Source: WTFY01 sp965205275
GTDB taxonomy: Bacteria > Pseudomonadota > Gammaproteobacteria > UBA4575
DNA: 64,000 nt
Direction: 5' to 3'
NCBI GenBank assembly: GCA_965205275.1
Contig: OZ242168.1
Span: forward strand, 2,042,184 to 2,106,183
The translations under genes and the position numbers were made by a program. The notes under the pieces were generated by a model, which was not told where the DNA came from, made no database searches, and worked only from the letters and a program-made list of their open reading frames with translations. Of the stretch, positions 44,731 to 55,184 are shown piece by piece (positions within the stretch are counted from its first letter, which is position 1; each line of letters opens with the position of its first letter).

Positions 44731-46176
44731 TCAGTCCAGTGGAGTTGGCAGATCGGAATTTCCCATTAGATATTGATCTATACTTCGTGCAGCACTGCGG
44801 CCTTCTGCGATTGCCCAGACAATCAGGCTTTGTCCACGTTGCATATCACCTGCAGTAAACACAGCCTCTATATTTGTCATCCAGTTTTTATCACGGATCA
44901 CATTGCCACGATTATCCAGATCCACGTCCAGTTGTTTCAGCATGCCGGGCTTTTCCGGGCCTGAAAAGCCCATTGCAAGCAGTACTAGGTCACACGTCAA
45001 AGTCTGCTCACTGCCAGCCATTTCCTCAAAACTGAGGTTGCCGTTGTCGTTTTTCATCTTGACCGTGATCAACTCCAGGGCTTTGACATTTCCGTTTCCA
45101 TCATCAATGAATCGTTTGGTAGAAACGGAATACACTCTTTCAACGCCTTCCTCATGAGCTGAAGCAGTACGAAAAATTCTGGGCCATTCAGGCCATGGAT
45201 TATTTGCTGCACGGACTTCAGGTGGCTTTGGCATGATTTCCAGTTGATGTACGGATTTGGCACCCTGTCGATTCGCAGTACCTAAGCAGTCTGCACCGGT
45301 ATCCCCGCCTCCAATAATCACTACATGTTTGCCGGCAGCACTGATGAAGTGTTCTGGTTCAGGTTCTCCTTCGCAAATTCTGTTTTGCATAGGCAGATAT
45401 TCCATGGCCTGATGGATTCCTTTCAGTCCACAACCTTCTACAGGCAGGCCTCGTGCAGCGCATGCTCCTCCGGATAATAACAAGGCATCAAATTCATTTC
45501 GGACGTCATCCACTGCAATGTTGTTTCCTACGTGTGAATTGACCTTGAAGGTAACACCTTCGGCTTGCATTTGTTCCAAGCGTCGGTCCAGCACACGCTT
45601 TTCCATTTTGAATTCTGGAATTCCATAACGCAGCAGGCCACCGATGCGGTCTGCACGTTCAAATACAGTGACGTCATGTCCGACACGAGCGAGTTGCTGA
45701 GCGGCAGCCAACCCGGCCGGTCCTGAGCCGATGACAGCAATTCTCTTACCGGTTTTCTGGGTTGCAATTTGGGGTCGTACCCAGCCATTTTCCCATGCCT
45801 TGTCAATAATGGTGAGTTCCACACCCTTAATGGTGACGGGATCATCATTGATGCCTAATACACATGACCCTTCACAGGGCGCCGGACAAAGTGTTCCGGT
45901 AAATTCCGGAAAGTTGTTCGTAGCGTGCAAGCGTTGAATAGCATCTTTCCATTGATCCCGGTAGACCAGATCATTCCAGTCTGGAATCAGGTTGCCTAAC
46001 GGGCAGCCTTGATGGCAAAAAGGAATACCGCAATCCATACAGCGTGCTGCCTGTTCTTTCAGTGGGTCGATATACCAGGGTGCCATGACCTGATTCCAGT
46101 CATGAATGCGTTCTTTAACAGGGCGATAGGGCTGTTTAGCACGTGTATACTCCATGAAGCCGGTTATTTTAGCCAT
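44731..46176 (-). CDS. gltD: Glutamate synthase (NADPH) small subunit
   Basis: 481 residues. The N-terminal Fe-S region is RCMDCGIPFCHQGCPLGNLIPDW, followed by FAD- and NADPH-binding folds (IAVIGSGPAGLAAAQQLARVGHDV, VVIIGGGDTGADCLGTANRQG). It passes NADPH electrons to GltB for glutamate synthesis from glutamine and 2-oxoglutarate. The start overlaps the gltB stop by 8 bp, so the subunits are coupled. Length and motifs are typical. Confidence 0.97.
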   Translation of the reverse strand: MAKITGFMEYTRAKQPYRPVKERIHDWNQVMAPWYIDPLKEQAARCMDCGIPFCHQGCPLGNLIPDWNDLVYRDQWKDAIQRLHATNNFPEFTGTLCPAPCEGSCVLGINDDPVTIKGVELTIIDKAWENGWVRPQIATQKTGKRIAVIGSGPAGLAAAQQLARVGHDVTVFERADRIGGLLRYGIPEFKMEKRVLDRRLEQMQAEGVTFKVNSHVGNNIAVDDVRNEFDALLLSGGACAARGLPVEGCGLKGIHQAMEYLPMQNRICEGEPEPEHFISAAGKHVVIIGGGDTGADCLGTANRQGAKSVHQLEIMPKPPEVRAANNPWPEWPRIFRTASAHEEGVERVYSVSTKRFIDDGNGNVKALELITVKMKNDNGNLSFEEMAGSEQTLTCDLVLLAMGFSGPEKPGMLKQLDVDLDNRGNVIRDKNWMTNIEAVFTAGDMQRGQSLIVWAIAEGRSAARSIDQYLMGNSDLPTPLD

Positions 46177-49100
46177 GGGCAGCCTCCATTACGGCTTCAT
46201 CTACAGAAGTGCCTTCGACTTCTGCTTTTTTAATTGCGGTAAGTACGCGTTTGTAGTCTTTTGGCATCACCTTGACGAAATTGTATTGGTATTCGTCCCA
46301 GTTACCCAGGATGTGTTTAGCAACAGTACTGCAGGTGTATTCGAGATGGTTGGCAAGTAAAGTCGAAACGGTATCCTTGTCTTCATCTTCCAGGTCTTCC
46401 AAGTCCACCATATCAAGATTACACTGAATCTGGAATTGATCCTTTTTCGCTAGCGCATAGGCGATACCACCCGACATACCTGCAGCGAAATTTCTGCCGG
46501 TATTGCCAATGACTACAACACGCCCACCCGTCATGTATTCGCAACCATGATCACCTACGCCTTCCACGACGGCATGTACTCCGCTATTGCGTACGCAAAA
46601 ACGCTCACCGGCAATACCACGAATGTACGCTTCACCGGAAGTGGCGCCGTACAACACTACGTTTCCAACGATGATGTTTTGTTCAGCAGCAAAAGTCGAA
46701 TGTCGTGGTGGGTGGACGATAATCTTGCCACCGGACAGGCCTTTGCCTAAATAATCATTGGTATCTCCTTCCAGGATTAGTGTTACTCCTTTGGGTACAA
46801 ATGCACCAAAACTCATGCCCGCAGAACCATTGAAGTGAACACGAATAGTGTCTTCAGGCAACCCTCTGGCGCCATGACGTTTGGTGACGTGATATCCGAG
46901 AATCGTGCCAACAGTACGGTTAATATTCCGAATCGGTAAAATGATATCGACAGGTTTACACTCTTCGATCGCATCTTTACATAGCGGTACCAGTGTGGTG
47001 ACATCCAGCGATTTTTCCAATCCATGATCCTGGATGGTGGAACAGTACACTCCGAAACCAGGCCGTGCTTCAGGTTTGTGCAATATCCTGGAAAAATCCA
47101 GGCCGTGCGCTTTCCAGTGATCGACTGCTTTTTTCACATTCAGTCGGTCTACCTGGCCGATCATTTCGTCAATCGTCCTGAAACCAAGTTGTGCCATGTA
47201 TTCACGGACTTCCTGTGCGATAAATTTAAAGAAATTTTCAACAAATTCCGGTTGGCCGTTAAACTTTTTGGTAAGTTTCGGGTTTTGCGTAGCGACCCCG
47301 ACAGGGCATGTATTCAGGTGGCAAACACGCATCATGATGCAGCCCATGACGACTAATGGTGCAGTAGAAAATCCAAACTCCTCCGCACCCAATAATGCTG
47401 CGATGACAACATCCCGCCCGGTTTTTAATTGGCCATCTGTCTGTACGATAATGCGATCACGCAGGCCGTTTTGTACCAGGACCTGTTGTGTCTCAGCCAG
47501 GCCAAGTTCCCATGGAAGGCCTGCATGTTTCAGGGAACTCATGGGGGACGCCCCTGTGCCACCATCATATCCTGAGATAAGTACCACATCAGAATGGGCT
47601 TTGGAGACCCCTGCTGCTACGGTACCCACACCCACTTCAGCGACTAACTTTACATGTATTCGTGCCTGAGGATTAGAGTTTTTCAAGTCATGTATGAGTT
47701 GTGCCAGGTCTTCAATCGAATAAATATCATGATGTGGTGGAGGTGAAATCAGCCCAACTCCCGGTGTTGAGTGGCGAACTTTTGCAATCCATGGATACAC
47801 TTTGGTACCCGGCAATTGACCTCCCTCACCCGGTTTTGCACCCTGTGCCATCTTGATTTGCAAGTCGTCGGCGTTCACTAGGTATTCACTGGTGACCCCA
47901 AAGCGACCGGATGCCACCTGTTTGATGGCACTTCTTCTTGAGTCACCATTCTCATCTGGTATAAAACGATTCGGGTCTTCACCGCCTTCACCGGTATTGG
48001 ATTTTCCACCGATGCGGTTCATTGCGATTGCCAGAGTCTCGTGTGCCGGTTTGCTAATGGAGCCATACGACATCGCACCTGTTGAAAATCGTTTCATGAT
48101 GCTTTCAATCGGTTCGACGTCTTCTACAGGAATAGGGTCTTTGGCAAATCTGAATTTGAATAATCCACGCAAGGTTGCCAGGTTTTCATTTTGGTTATCT
48201 ACCTTGCAGGTATACTCCTTGAACAGCTTGTATTGGCCCGAACGTGTGGAGTGTTGCAGTTTGAAGACAGTTTCAGGGTTGAATAAATGATATTCACCAT
48301 CGCGTCGCCACTGATATTCACCGCCCCAATCCAGGTCCGGTCTTTTGCTTGGACGCTCAGGGAAGGCATTGTGATGGCGTATGCTCACTTCCTTGGCAAT
48401 TTCTTCCAGGCCAATACCCCCTATGCGTGAAGCGGTCCAGGTAAAATACTGATCAACAAATTCTTTATTAAGGCCTATTGCTTCAAAGATTTGCGCCCCA
48501 CGATAGGATTGCACTGTGGAGATGCCCATCTTTGACATTGTTTTAATCAAGCCCTTGTTCACAGCTTTGATAAAGTTTTTGATTGCGGTTTCATGCTGCA
48601 TTTCTGGCAGATGTCCCTTGCCCGTCATGTCACCCAGGGACTCAAGTGCGAGGTAAGGGTTTACCGCTTCAATTCCGTACCCTATGAGTACAGCAAAATG
48701 ATGTACTTCGCGTGGCTCTCCTGATTCAAGCACCAGCCCGATCTGGGTACGGGTACCTGTACGGATCATGTGATGATGCACGCCAGCAGTAGCAAGTAAT
48801 GCAGGAATTGCTGCAAGTCCCTTGTTCACACCTCGGTCCGACAGGATGACATTGGTGTATCCTTGCTTTACCGCAGCATTGACTTGTGCACAGACATCTT
48901 TTAATGCCCTGTCCAACCCGGTACCTTTTTCTGCTACTGGATATAAAATAGGAACTGTCTTGGTTGTCAAACCAGGCAGGTCAACATCTCGTATACGCGC
49001 CAGTTCTTCATTGGTGAGCACAGGTGAAGGAATCCTGATTTGTCTGCAACTTTCAGCATCAGGATGCAGGAGATTTTTTTCCGGTCCGATCGTCGTAGCA

Positions 49101-50728
49101 ACCTGGGTTACCAGTTCTTCACGGATACCATCCAATGGTGGATTGGTAACCTGCGCAAAGAGCTGTTTAAAATAGTCGTATAGCAAACGCGGGCGATTCG
49201 ATAACACGGCAAGTGCAGTATCTGTTCCCATAGAACCGACCGGTTCCAGCCCGTTTGTGGCCATCGGTGCCATCAGCACTCTTAACTCTTCATGCGTATA
49301 GCCAAATACCTGTTGTCGTTGCAGCAGTGTGTCTTTATCAGAGCCGTGAATTTGTCTGGGGCTGGGTAAATTCTCGAGTGCAACCAGATTTTTTTTCAGC
49401 CAGTCCGCATAAGGGTTTTCTTCAACAAACTGTTTTTTGATTTCCGCGTCATCGATGATGCGTCCCTGTTGAGTATCAACCATAAAAATTCGGCCAGGAT
49501 GCAGGCGATCCTTAATTAAAATATTTTCCGGCGGAATTTCCAGCACGCCTACTTCAGATGCCATGACCACCATGCCATCCTTGGTGACGTAATAGCGTGA
49601 AGGTCGCAAACCATTCCGGTCCAGTACCGCACCAATCACTTCTCCATTTGTAAACGCAATTGAAGCCGGGCCATCCCACGGCTCCATTAAGCATGCGTGA
49701 TATTCATAGAACGCCTTGCGTGCCGCATCCATGGTTTTGTGATTGCTCCATGCTTCCGGGATCATCATTAAAATCGCGTGTGGCAATGGCCGGCCACACA
49801 TGTGCAAAAATTCCAGGACGTTATCGAACGTGGCAGAATCGCTGCCATTTTCAATTATGATCGGGAAAAGTTTTTGTAAATCATCACCAAACAGTTCTGA
49901 TTTAAATAACGATTCGCGTGCATGCATCCAGTTGATATTGCCGCGCACGGTATTGATTTCACCGTTGTGTGCAAGATAGCGAAACGGATGTGCCAGTTCC
50001 CAGGAAGGGAAGGTATTCGTTGAAAACCGTTGATGCACCAGGGACATTGCCGATTCAAAATCAGGCTCTGTTACATCCGGGAACATGGGCTCAAACTGCG
50101 AGCCGGTCAACATACCTTTATATATGCAGGTTCGATACGAAAGTGACGGTATATAAAAACTTTCGCGTTGTGAAAGATCGGAACCGTAGATGACATGTTC
50201 AATACGTTTGCGAATGACATAAAGCTTGCGCTCAAATGCTGCTTCATTCTCTATATCACTACTTCGGCCAATAAAAATCTGTTTAAAAGCAGGCTCTCCT
50301 GATTTGGCGGTCAATCCCAGTAAGGAATCATCGATGGGGACTTCACGCCACCCCATGATCTGCTGGCCTTCTTCCTCAACAACCTGCTGAAACCGGTTTA
50401 TACATTCTTGTTGTTGCGCGGTATCTGTAGGCAGGAACACCATCCCGGCACCGTAATACCCGTATCCCGGAAGTTTGATACCGATGTCATTGCAAACTCT
50501 CTTGAAAAACTTGTGCGGCAGCTGAGTGAGAATGCCCACGCCATCGCCCGTATTTTCCTCACAACCGCAAGCCCCCCGATGGATGAGGTTTTTAAGAATA
50601 GTGAGCGAATCCTCGACAATTTTATGAGATTTGCGACCCTTGATATCAACCACAAAACCCACGCCACACGCATCATGTTCTGTACTTGGTTCATACAGGC
50701 CTTCTGCAGGCTTTTTGTGAATACTCAT
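46169..50728 (-). CDS. gltB: Glutamate synthase (NADPH) large subunit
   Basis: 1519 residues. The mature enzyme begins at Cys21 (ACGVGFVVDIKG), the class-II glutaminase nucleophile after a 20-residue propeptide. The central domain, the FMN-binding synthase domain (ISGYDGGTGASPMSS), the 3Fe-4S Cys motif (CIMMRVCHLNTCPVGVATQ) and the C-terminal beta-helix (FCVRNSGVHAVVEGVGDHGCEYMTGG) are all visible. It makes glutamate in nitrogen assimilation. The IS5-family element lies 250 bp upstream of its start, on the promoter side. Confidence 0.98.
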   Translation of the reverse strand: MSIHKKPAEGLYEPSTEHDACGVGFVVDIKGRKSHKIVEDSLTILKNLIHRGACGCEENTGDGVGILTQLPHKFFKRVCNDIGIKLPGYGYYGAGMVFLPTDTAQQQECINRFQQVVEEEGQQIMGWREVPIDDSLLGLTAKSGEPAFKQIFIGRSSDIENEAAFERKLYVIRKRIEHVIYGSDLSQRESFYIPSLSYRTCIYKGMLTGSQFEPMFPDVTEPDFESAMSLVHQRFSTNTFPSWELAHPFRYLAHNGEINTVRGNINWMHARESLFKSELFGDDLQKLFPIIIENGSDSATFDNVLEFLHMCGRPLPHAILMMIPEAWSNHKTMDAARKAFYEYHACLMEPWDGPASIAFTNGEVIGAVLDRNGLRPSRYYVTKDGMVVMASEVGVLEIPPENILIKDRLHPGRIFMVDTQQGRIIDDAEIKKQFVEENPYADWLKKNLVALENLPSPRQIHGSDKDTLLQRQQVFGYTHEELRVLMAPMATNGLEPVGSMGTDTALAVLSNRPRLLYDYFKQLFAQVTNPPLDGIREELVTQVATTIGPEKNLLHPDAESCRQIRIPSPVLTNEELARIRDVDLPGLTTKTVPILYPVAEKGTGLDRALKDVCAQVNAAVKQGYTNVILSDRGVNKGLAAIPALLATAGVHHHMIRTGTRTQIGLVLESGEPREVHHFAVLIGYGIEAVNPYLALESLGDMTGKGHLPEMQHETAIKNFIKAVNKGLIKTMSKMGISTVQSYRGAQIFEAIGLNKEFVDQYFTWTASRIGGIGLEEIAKEVSIRHHNAFPERPSKRPDLDWGGEYQWRRDGEYHLFNPETVFKLQHSTRSGQYKLFKEYTCKVDNQNENLATLRGLFKFRFAKDPIPVEDVEPIESIMKRFSTGAMSYGSISKPAHETLAIAMNRIGGKSNTGEGGEDPNRFIPDENGDSRRSAIKQVASGRFGVTSEYLVNADDLQIKMAQGAKPGEGGQLPGTKVYPWIAKVRHSTPGVGLISPPPHHDIYSIEDLAQLIHDLKNSNPQARIHVKLVAEVGVGTVAAGVSKAHSDVVLISGYDGGTGASPMSSLKHAGLPWELGLAETQQVLVQNGLRDRIIVQTDGQLKTGRDVVIAALLGAEEFGFSTAPLVVMGCIMMRVCHLNTCPVGVATQNPKLTKKFNGQPEFVENFFKFIAQEVREYMAQLGFRTIDEMIGQVDRLNVKKAVDHWKAHGLDFSRILHKPEARPGFGVYCSTIQDHGLEKSLDVTTLVPLCKDAIEECKPVDIILPIRNINRTVGTILGYHVTKRHGARGLPEDTIRVHFNGSAGMSFGAFVPKGVTLILEGDTNDYLGKGLSGGKIIVHPPRHSTFAAEQNIIVGNVVLYGATSGEAYIRGIAGERFCVRNSGVHAVVEGVGDHGCEYMTGGRVVVIGNTGRNFAAGMSGGIAYALAKKDQFQIQCNLDMVDLEDLEDEDKDTVSTLLANHLEYTCSTVAKHILGNWDEYQYNFVKVMPKDYKRVLTAIKKAEVEGTSVDEAVMEAAHG

Positions 50729-50979
50729 AGTCAGTGGGGTGGGAAAATTCTTGTACTTGTTATACTAAATGGTTTGCACGAAAAATTATCTATCGCAAAA
50801 GAGTAATCCCAAAGCAGATTAATGGATAAATCGGCAGTTAGTGCAAGCAGAGTTTATAAAAGTGTCGCAAATTATAGTGCAGAGAAATCAAATGCTCTAG
50901 TACTGCACTCTTATATAGTCTGAATCAGGGGAATCAAGCGTAATCAGGATAGTTGGCCTATGAATGAAGTTCCGACTAG

Positions 50980-51792
50980 GGCGTGTTAACACTAATGGGC
51001 ACAGTTATGGCATCCTCCAAGGATGGAACTGACCCAAGCCCAATACGAACGCATCGCGCTACATCTCCCGGTGCAGCGCGGCAACGTCAGCCTTTCGAAC
51101 CGCCAAGTACTCAACGCCATACTGTATGTCGCCGAACAGGGCTGCAAATGGCGAGGGTTACCTACACGGTTTGGCAACTGGCACACCATCTATACCCGAA
51201 TGAACCGTTGGTCGAAGAACGGAGTGCTCGACCGAGTATTCGAGCATCTGCAGCGAGAACAGATCGTGCGCATCAAACTCGAGGCGATGTCGATGGACAG
51301 CACTATTGTGAAGGTGCATCCCGATGGGACGGGGGCGCTAAAAAAAACGGCCCCCAATCCATCGGCCGCTCTCGCGGCGGCTGGACCACCAAGATTCATA
51401 TGGTTGCCGCAGATGCTCGAACCGCCATCACGTTCTCGCTCTCGCCGGGACAAGCCCACGATGCCCCGGAAGGGCGTAAGTTGCTGAATCGCCTTGGTCA
51501 GCAGCACGATACTCCCTCACTGATCATGGACCGCGCGTACGAAGGCAACGAGACTCGACAACTGGCCTTGGCGCTGGGGTATGAGCCAGTGGTACCGCCA
51601 TTGCGAACGCGGGTCGAGCCTTGGGAATACGACCGTGAGATGTACAAGCGGCGCAATGAAATCGAGCGGTTATTCCGTCGATTGAAGGGGTTCCGTCGTG
51701 TCTTCTCGCGATTCGAGAAACTCGACGTGGTATTCCTCGGATTCATTGTCTTCGCGCTCATCGTCGATGCGTTACGTTAGTGTTAACACGCC
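50980..51792 (+). mobile_element. IS5-family (IS427-type) insertion sequence
   Basis: The element is 813 bp long with perfect 16-bp terminal inverted repeats (GGCGTGTTAACACTAA). It is flanked by the 4-bp direct repeat CTAG at 50976-50979 and 51793-51796. It encodes a transposase in two frames joined by an A8 slippery run. The ends are intact. It inserted about 185 bp upstream of the gltB start, between gltB and an IS256 element. Confidence 0.93.
51023..51780 (+). CDS. IS5-family transposase, programmed -1 frameshift
   Basis: The first part (51023-51349) reads LTQAQYERIALHLPVQRGN and LEAMSMDSTIVKVHP, holding the first catalytic Asp. At the A8 run 51340-51347 a -1 slip joins KKNGPQSIGRSRGGWTTKIH of the second frame, which continues through MDRAYEGNETRQ (second Asp) and YKRRNEIERLFRRLKGF (Glu) to the stop at 51780 inside the right inverted repeat. 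Both parts are otherwise uninterrupted, so this is the normal two-frame organisation and not damage. Confidence 0.92.
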
Positions 51793-51796
51793 CTAG

Positions 51797-52174
51797 TCGA
51801 AAGATTTGGACAATCCGGCATTTCCCCAATTCCAAGTCTGTCCGGACCCCGTGCATTTCGGGAGAAATAAGGCAATACTCAATGCCGTACTATGTGGTAC
51901 CTACCCGCTAATTACCAGTACTGTATGCATGATATACAGGCGTTAAAGCTGTGGTTGAACAATCGATTTCTGAGGCAATATCCGAAAAGAGGTTGCCGTT
52001 ACCGGACGATACTGCATTGTAAATCCTGTCACCGCGGCTCAGAATAATTCCCTCGGCAGGCACGTAAGTAGAAATTTTTCCAGGATTGCAGTGCCACCCA
52101 TGCTTTGGGTGTGGCCACATAAAGGGCACGATCAAGGTAGAGGCCTGGAGATGTTCAGCCTCTGGTCTTTGGAG
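51797..52174. other. About 380 bp between two IS elements
   Basis: No supportable gene. A 40-codon plus frame at 51926 (containing CRYRTILHCKSCHRGSE) and a 75-codon minus frame (51908-52135) both lack ribosome binding sites and known motifs. This is probably old intergenic or decayed coding sequence left between insertions. Confidence 0.35.
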
Positions 52175-52183
52175 TGATTCTGC

Positions 52184-53570
52184 GAGCTATTGTCAAATCT
52201 GGTGTATGCCGATGAAATCAAGCGGCAACCTGGTCTGATTGTTCAATTTCTTCTCCGTTAATAAATTTCACGCCTTCAACAATCTTCGCCAGGTATGCAA
52301 AGCCGCGTAGTTTTCGCCAGTTCTTCTCAGCGCACTGGCCAAGCTTGAACATCATGTGCAATAAACTGTCGCGCGTCATACAGCCTTTTGTTCGTGTCGT
52401 ACGATGACGGATGGTGGCAAAGGTCGACTCGATCGGATTGGTCGTTCGAAGGTGCTGCCAGTGCACTGCGGGAAAATCATAGAACGTCATTAACGATTGC
52501 CGATCCTTGAGCAGGCAGTTGGTCGCCTTCGGATACCTGGCTTCATAGGTGACGATAAACTGATCAAAAGCCTGCTCGGCATGCTCGCGGGTGGCGGCCT
52601 GCCAGATCTCGTGCAGCGCCGATTTGGCTTTCGGCTGAACGCTCTTTGGCATCGCGTTGAGCACATTGCCGGTCTTATGCATCCAGCAGCGTTGTTGACG
52701 GGTCGCCGGGAATACTTCCTCGAGCGCCGCCCAGAAACCCAGGGCACCATCGCCGAGCGCCAGTTCCGGGGCATTCATGCCGCGTGTCTTCAGATCCAGC
52801 AGCACTTCGCGCCAACTCTGTGTTGACTTCCCGAATGCCGTCCTCGATCGCCAGAAAATGCTTGTCACCACGCGCGTTGACGGCCACGATTACCAGCGCG
52901 CACAGCCGCTGGCGATCCGCTCTCAGGCCACTGTAGATACCGTCCGCCCAGATATACACCCAGCGATCGTGGCCTAAACGACGACGTCGCCAGCTCTCGT
53001 ATTCCTGCCGCCACGTCTGCCTCAGGCGCGATACCGTACTCGCCGATAAACCCTTGGCTTCGGCGCCCAGCAGCACTTCCAGCGCCGGCTGCATCTCGCC
53101 GGTGGAAATCCCCTTCAGATACAGCCATGCCAGCGCCGCTTCCAGACTCGCGGTCTTGCGCACATACGGCGGTACCAGCGCCGAGTGAAAACTCACCGGC
53201 TTGCCGTCACGGCTGCGTATCTTCGGTACCTGCACCGTTACCGGGCCAATGCCGGTCTGAATGTCTCGCGCCGACTGATAGCCGTTCCTGACCACCGCCG
53301 TACGACCCACCTCATCTCGCCGCCCAGACAACGCCGAGAGTAGTTCACTAACCTCTAATTCCAGACCCTGTGCAATCAGCTTGTGTGCTCCGTCGCGGAT
53401 CAACTCCGTCAGCTCGTCACGGATCTTCTCTCGACCTGATAATGCGACAACGTTATGCTTACTCATGGTGGCGTATCTCCTCAGTTGAATGAATTGCTTC
53501 GTAACAACCATTTCAACCAGATATGCCGCCTTTTTTCAATTCAGCCGTACACCACTTTCGACCATAACTC
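52184..53570 (-). mobile_element. IS256-family insertion sequence
   Basis: The element is 1387 bp long. The ends share a 23-bp imperfect inverted repeat (18 matches by eye) and are flanked by the 9-bp direct repeat TGATTCTGC at 52175-52183 and 53571-53579, the duplication size usual for IS256. The transposase is frameshifted, so the copy is probably inactive. It lies between the IS5-family element and cysG. Confidence 0.92.
52218..53466 (-). pseudogene. IS256-family transposase, frameshifted
   Basis: Started at ATG 53466, which has a GAGGAG site. The N-terminal part continues to AIEDGIRE, where an extra base at about 52826 shifts the frame; the second part resumes with STQSWREVLLDLKTRG. The catalytic residues lie in YIWADGIYSG (Asp), LALGDGALGFW (Asp) and TNPIESTFATIR (Glu). 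The C-terminal HRTTRTKGCMTRDS region is family-typical. One single-base insertion is the only lesion seen; an assembly error remains possible. Confidence 0.92.
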
Positions 53571-53743
53571 TGATTCTGCCACTGAAAGCAATACCCAAGT
53601 GAACCGGTAATGTGGATGCAAGCGGGAAAAACACTGCTGAGAGTTACCACAAAGCCATTGCGTACCGCATTCGGGTAATACAATTATACGTAATTACAAA
53701 TTGTAACATTAGATACCACAGAATTTGTGTACCATGAATCATA

Positions 53744-55168
53744 CTAACCGAAAAACCCGACAGCACCTGCTGTTATATCTTTTTCAGGATTAAACCAGCG
53801 TAGCGTGTTATGCAGTTGCACGACATCTCCAACGATTACCAGGGTTGGTGGCTTGATGTCATGCCGGGCAACTAACTCCGGCAAGGTATCCAGATTGCCG
53901 GTGATCACTTTTTGTTGTGGTGTAGTACCTTGCATGATCAAGGCGGCAGGTGTGGTGGATTCCAGTCCATGCTTTTTAAGATTGGTGCAGATATTTTCCA
54001 GGCCCTGCAGTCCCATATAAAAGACCAGAGTCTGGTTTTTGTGTGCAAGCATTTCCCAGTTCAGGTTGACGGTTCCATCGCTCAAATGTCCGGTTGCAAA
54101 GACTACAGCCTGTGAATGCTCACGATGGGTCAGCGGGATGCCAGCATAGGCGGCACATCCTGTGGCTGCGGTAATTCCGGGAACCACCTGAAATGGAATT
54201 TGCTCATCAATCAATGTATTGATTTCTTCGCCGCCCCGGCCAAATATAAATGGATCTCCGCCTTTAAGACGCAAGACACGGTTCCCCGCTTTTGCCAGAC
54301 GGACCAGGAGCTGATTGATGGTTTCCTGGGGTAATGTATGTTGTGCACGTTCTTTTCCGGCGTAAATGAGTTCTGCATCTTTACGTATCAGGTCCATGAT
54401 TTCCTGGGAGACGAGGCGGTCGTACACTACCACATCGGCCTGCTGCATGAGTCGCAGTGCACGAAATGTAAGAAGGTCAGGGTCACCCGGCCCGGCACCT
54501 ACAAGATATACTTCGCCTTGAGGCAGTTCCCGGTGGTCCGCACACTCAATCGCATCCTGTAACAATTTTTGCGCCGTATTGAATTGTCCGGAAAAAACAA
54601 ACCCGGCAACAGGGCCTTGTATGATTTTTTCCCAGAACTTTCTTTTTTGATCCGTGGTAGGAAATTTTTCCTTTACCTTGGACCGATTGTCCTCAATCAA
54701 TTTTGCCAGTTGTCCATATGCTGCAGGTGTACAGCTTTCCAGTTTTGCGCGCAGCATCCGTGCCAGGACCGGCGATGCACCGCCGGTGGATACTGCAATC
54801 TGCACAGGTGAGCGATCGATGACGGAAGGTAAAATGAAATTGCAGTTTTGCACATCATCCGCCGCATTGACCAATATATTGCGTTCCTTGCAGCGTGCGG
54901 CGATCTCGGCATTGACTTTTCGGTTGTCGGTAGCTGCTAGGACAAGCTGGTAATCTTTCAAATCCTCCAGCATAAAATTTTTTTGTTGCCACGTAACCGC
55001 GCCGTCATTGACCCGGTTCTGAACTTCAGACGTGATTTCCGGTGCAACAACAGTAATTGTTGCCTGTGCACGAATCAGCAGTGAAATTTTCCGAGAAGCA
55101 ATCAGACCACCCCCTACAACCAGACATGGCTTGTTTTTGACATCCAGAAATAAGGGCAGATAGTTCAT
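53744..55168 (-). CDS. cysG: Siroheme synthase (multifunctional CysG)
   Basis: 474 residues. The N-terminal part has the NAD site PCLVVGGGLIASRKISLLIRA (precorrin-2 dehydrogenase and ferrochelatase). The C-terminal part is the uroporphyrinogen III methyltransferase with GEVYLVGAGPGDPDLLTFRALR, VYDRLVS and VLRLKGGDPFIFGRGGEEI. It makes siroheme, the cofactor of sulfite and nitrite reductases. In sulfur oxidisers with Dsr, cysG near dsr-related genes supplies siroheme to DsrAB. It lies 16 bp behind the dsrS-like gene in the same direction. Confidence 0.97.
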   Translation of the reverse strand: MNYLPLFLDVKNKPCLVVGGGLIASRKISLLIRAQATITVVAPEITSEVQNRVNDGAVTWQQKNFMLEDLKDYQLVLAATDNRKVNAEIAARCKERNILVNAADDVQNCNFILPSVIDRSPVQIAVSTGGASPVLARMLRAKLESCTPAAYGQLAKLIEDNRSKVKEKFPTTDQKRKFWEKIIQGPVAGFVFSGQFNTAQKLLQDAIECADHRELPQGEVYLVGAGPGDPDLLTFRALRLMQQADVVVYDRLVSQEIMDLIRKDAELIYAGKERAQHTLPQETINQLLVRLAKAGNRVLRLKGGDPFIFGRGGEEINTLIDEQIPFQVVPGITAATGCAAYAGIPLTHREHSQAVVFATGHLSDGTVNLNWEMLAHKNQTLVFYMGLQGLENICTNLKKHGLESTTPAALIMQGTTPQQKVITGNLDTLPELVARHDIKPPTLVIVGDVVQLHNTLRWFNPEKDITAGAVGFFG

Positions 55169-55184
55169 AACAGGGAATTGTGTA

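Noticed and set aside
51908..52135. 75-codon minus-strand frame between IS elements
   Set aside because: No family resemblance or ribosome binding site; a competing plus-strand frame is equally weak.
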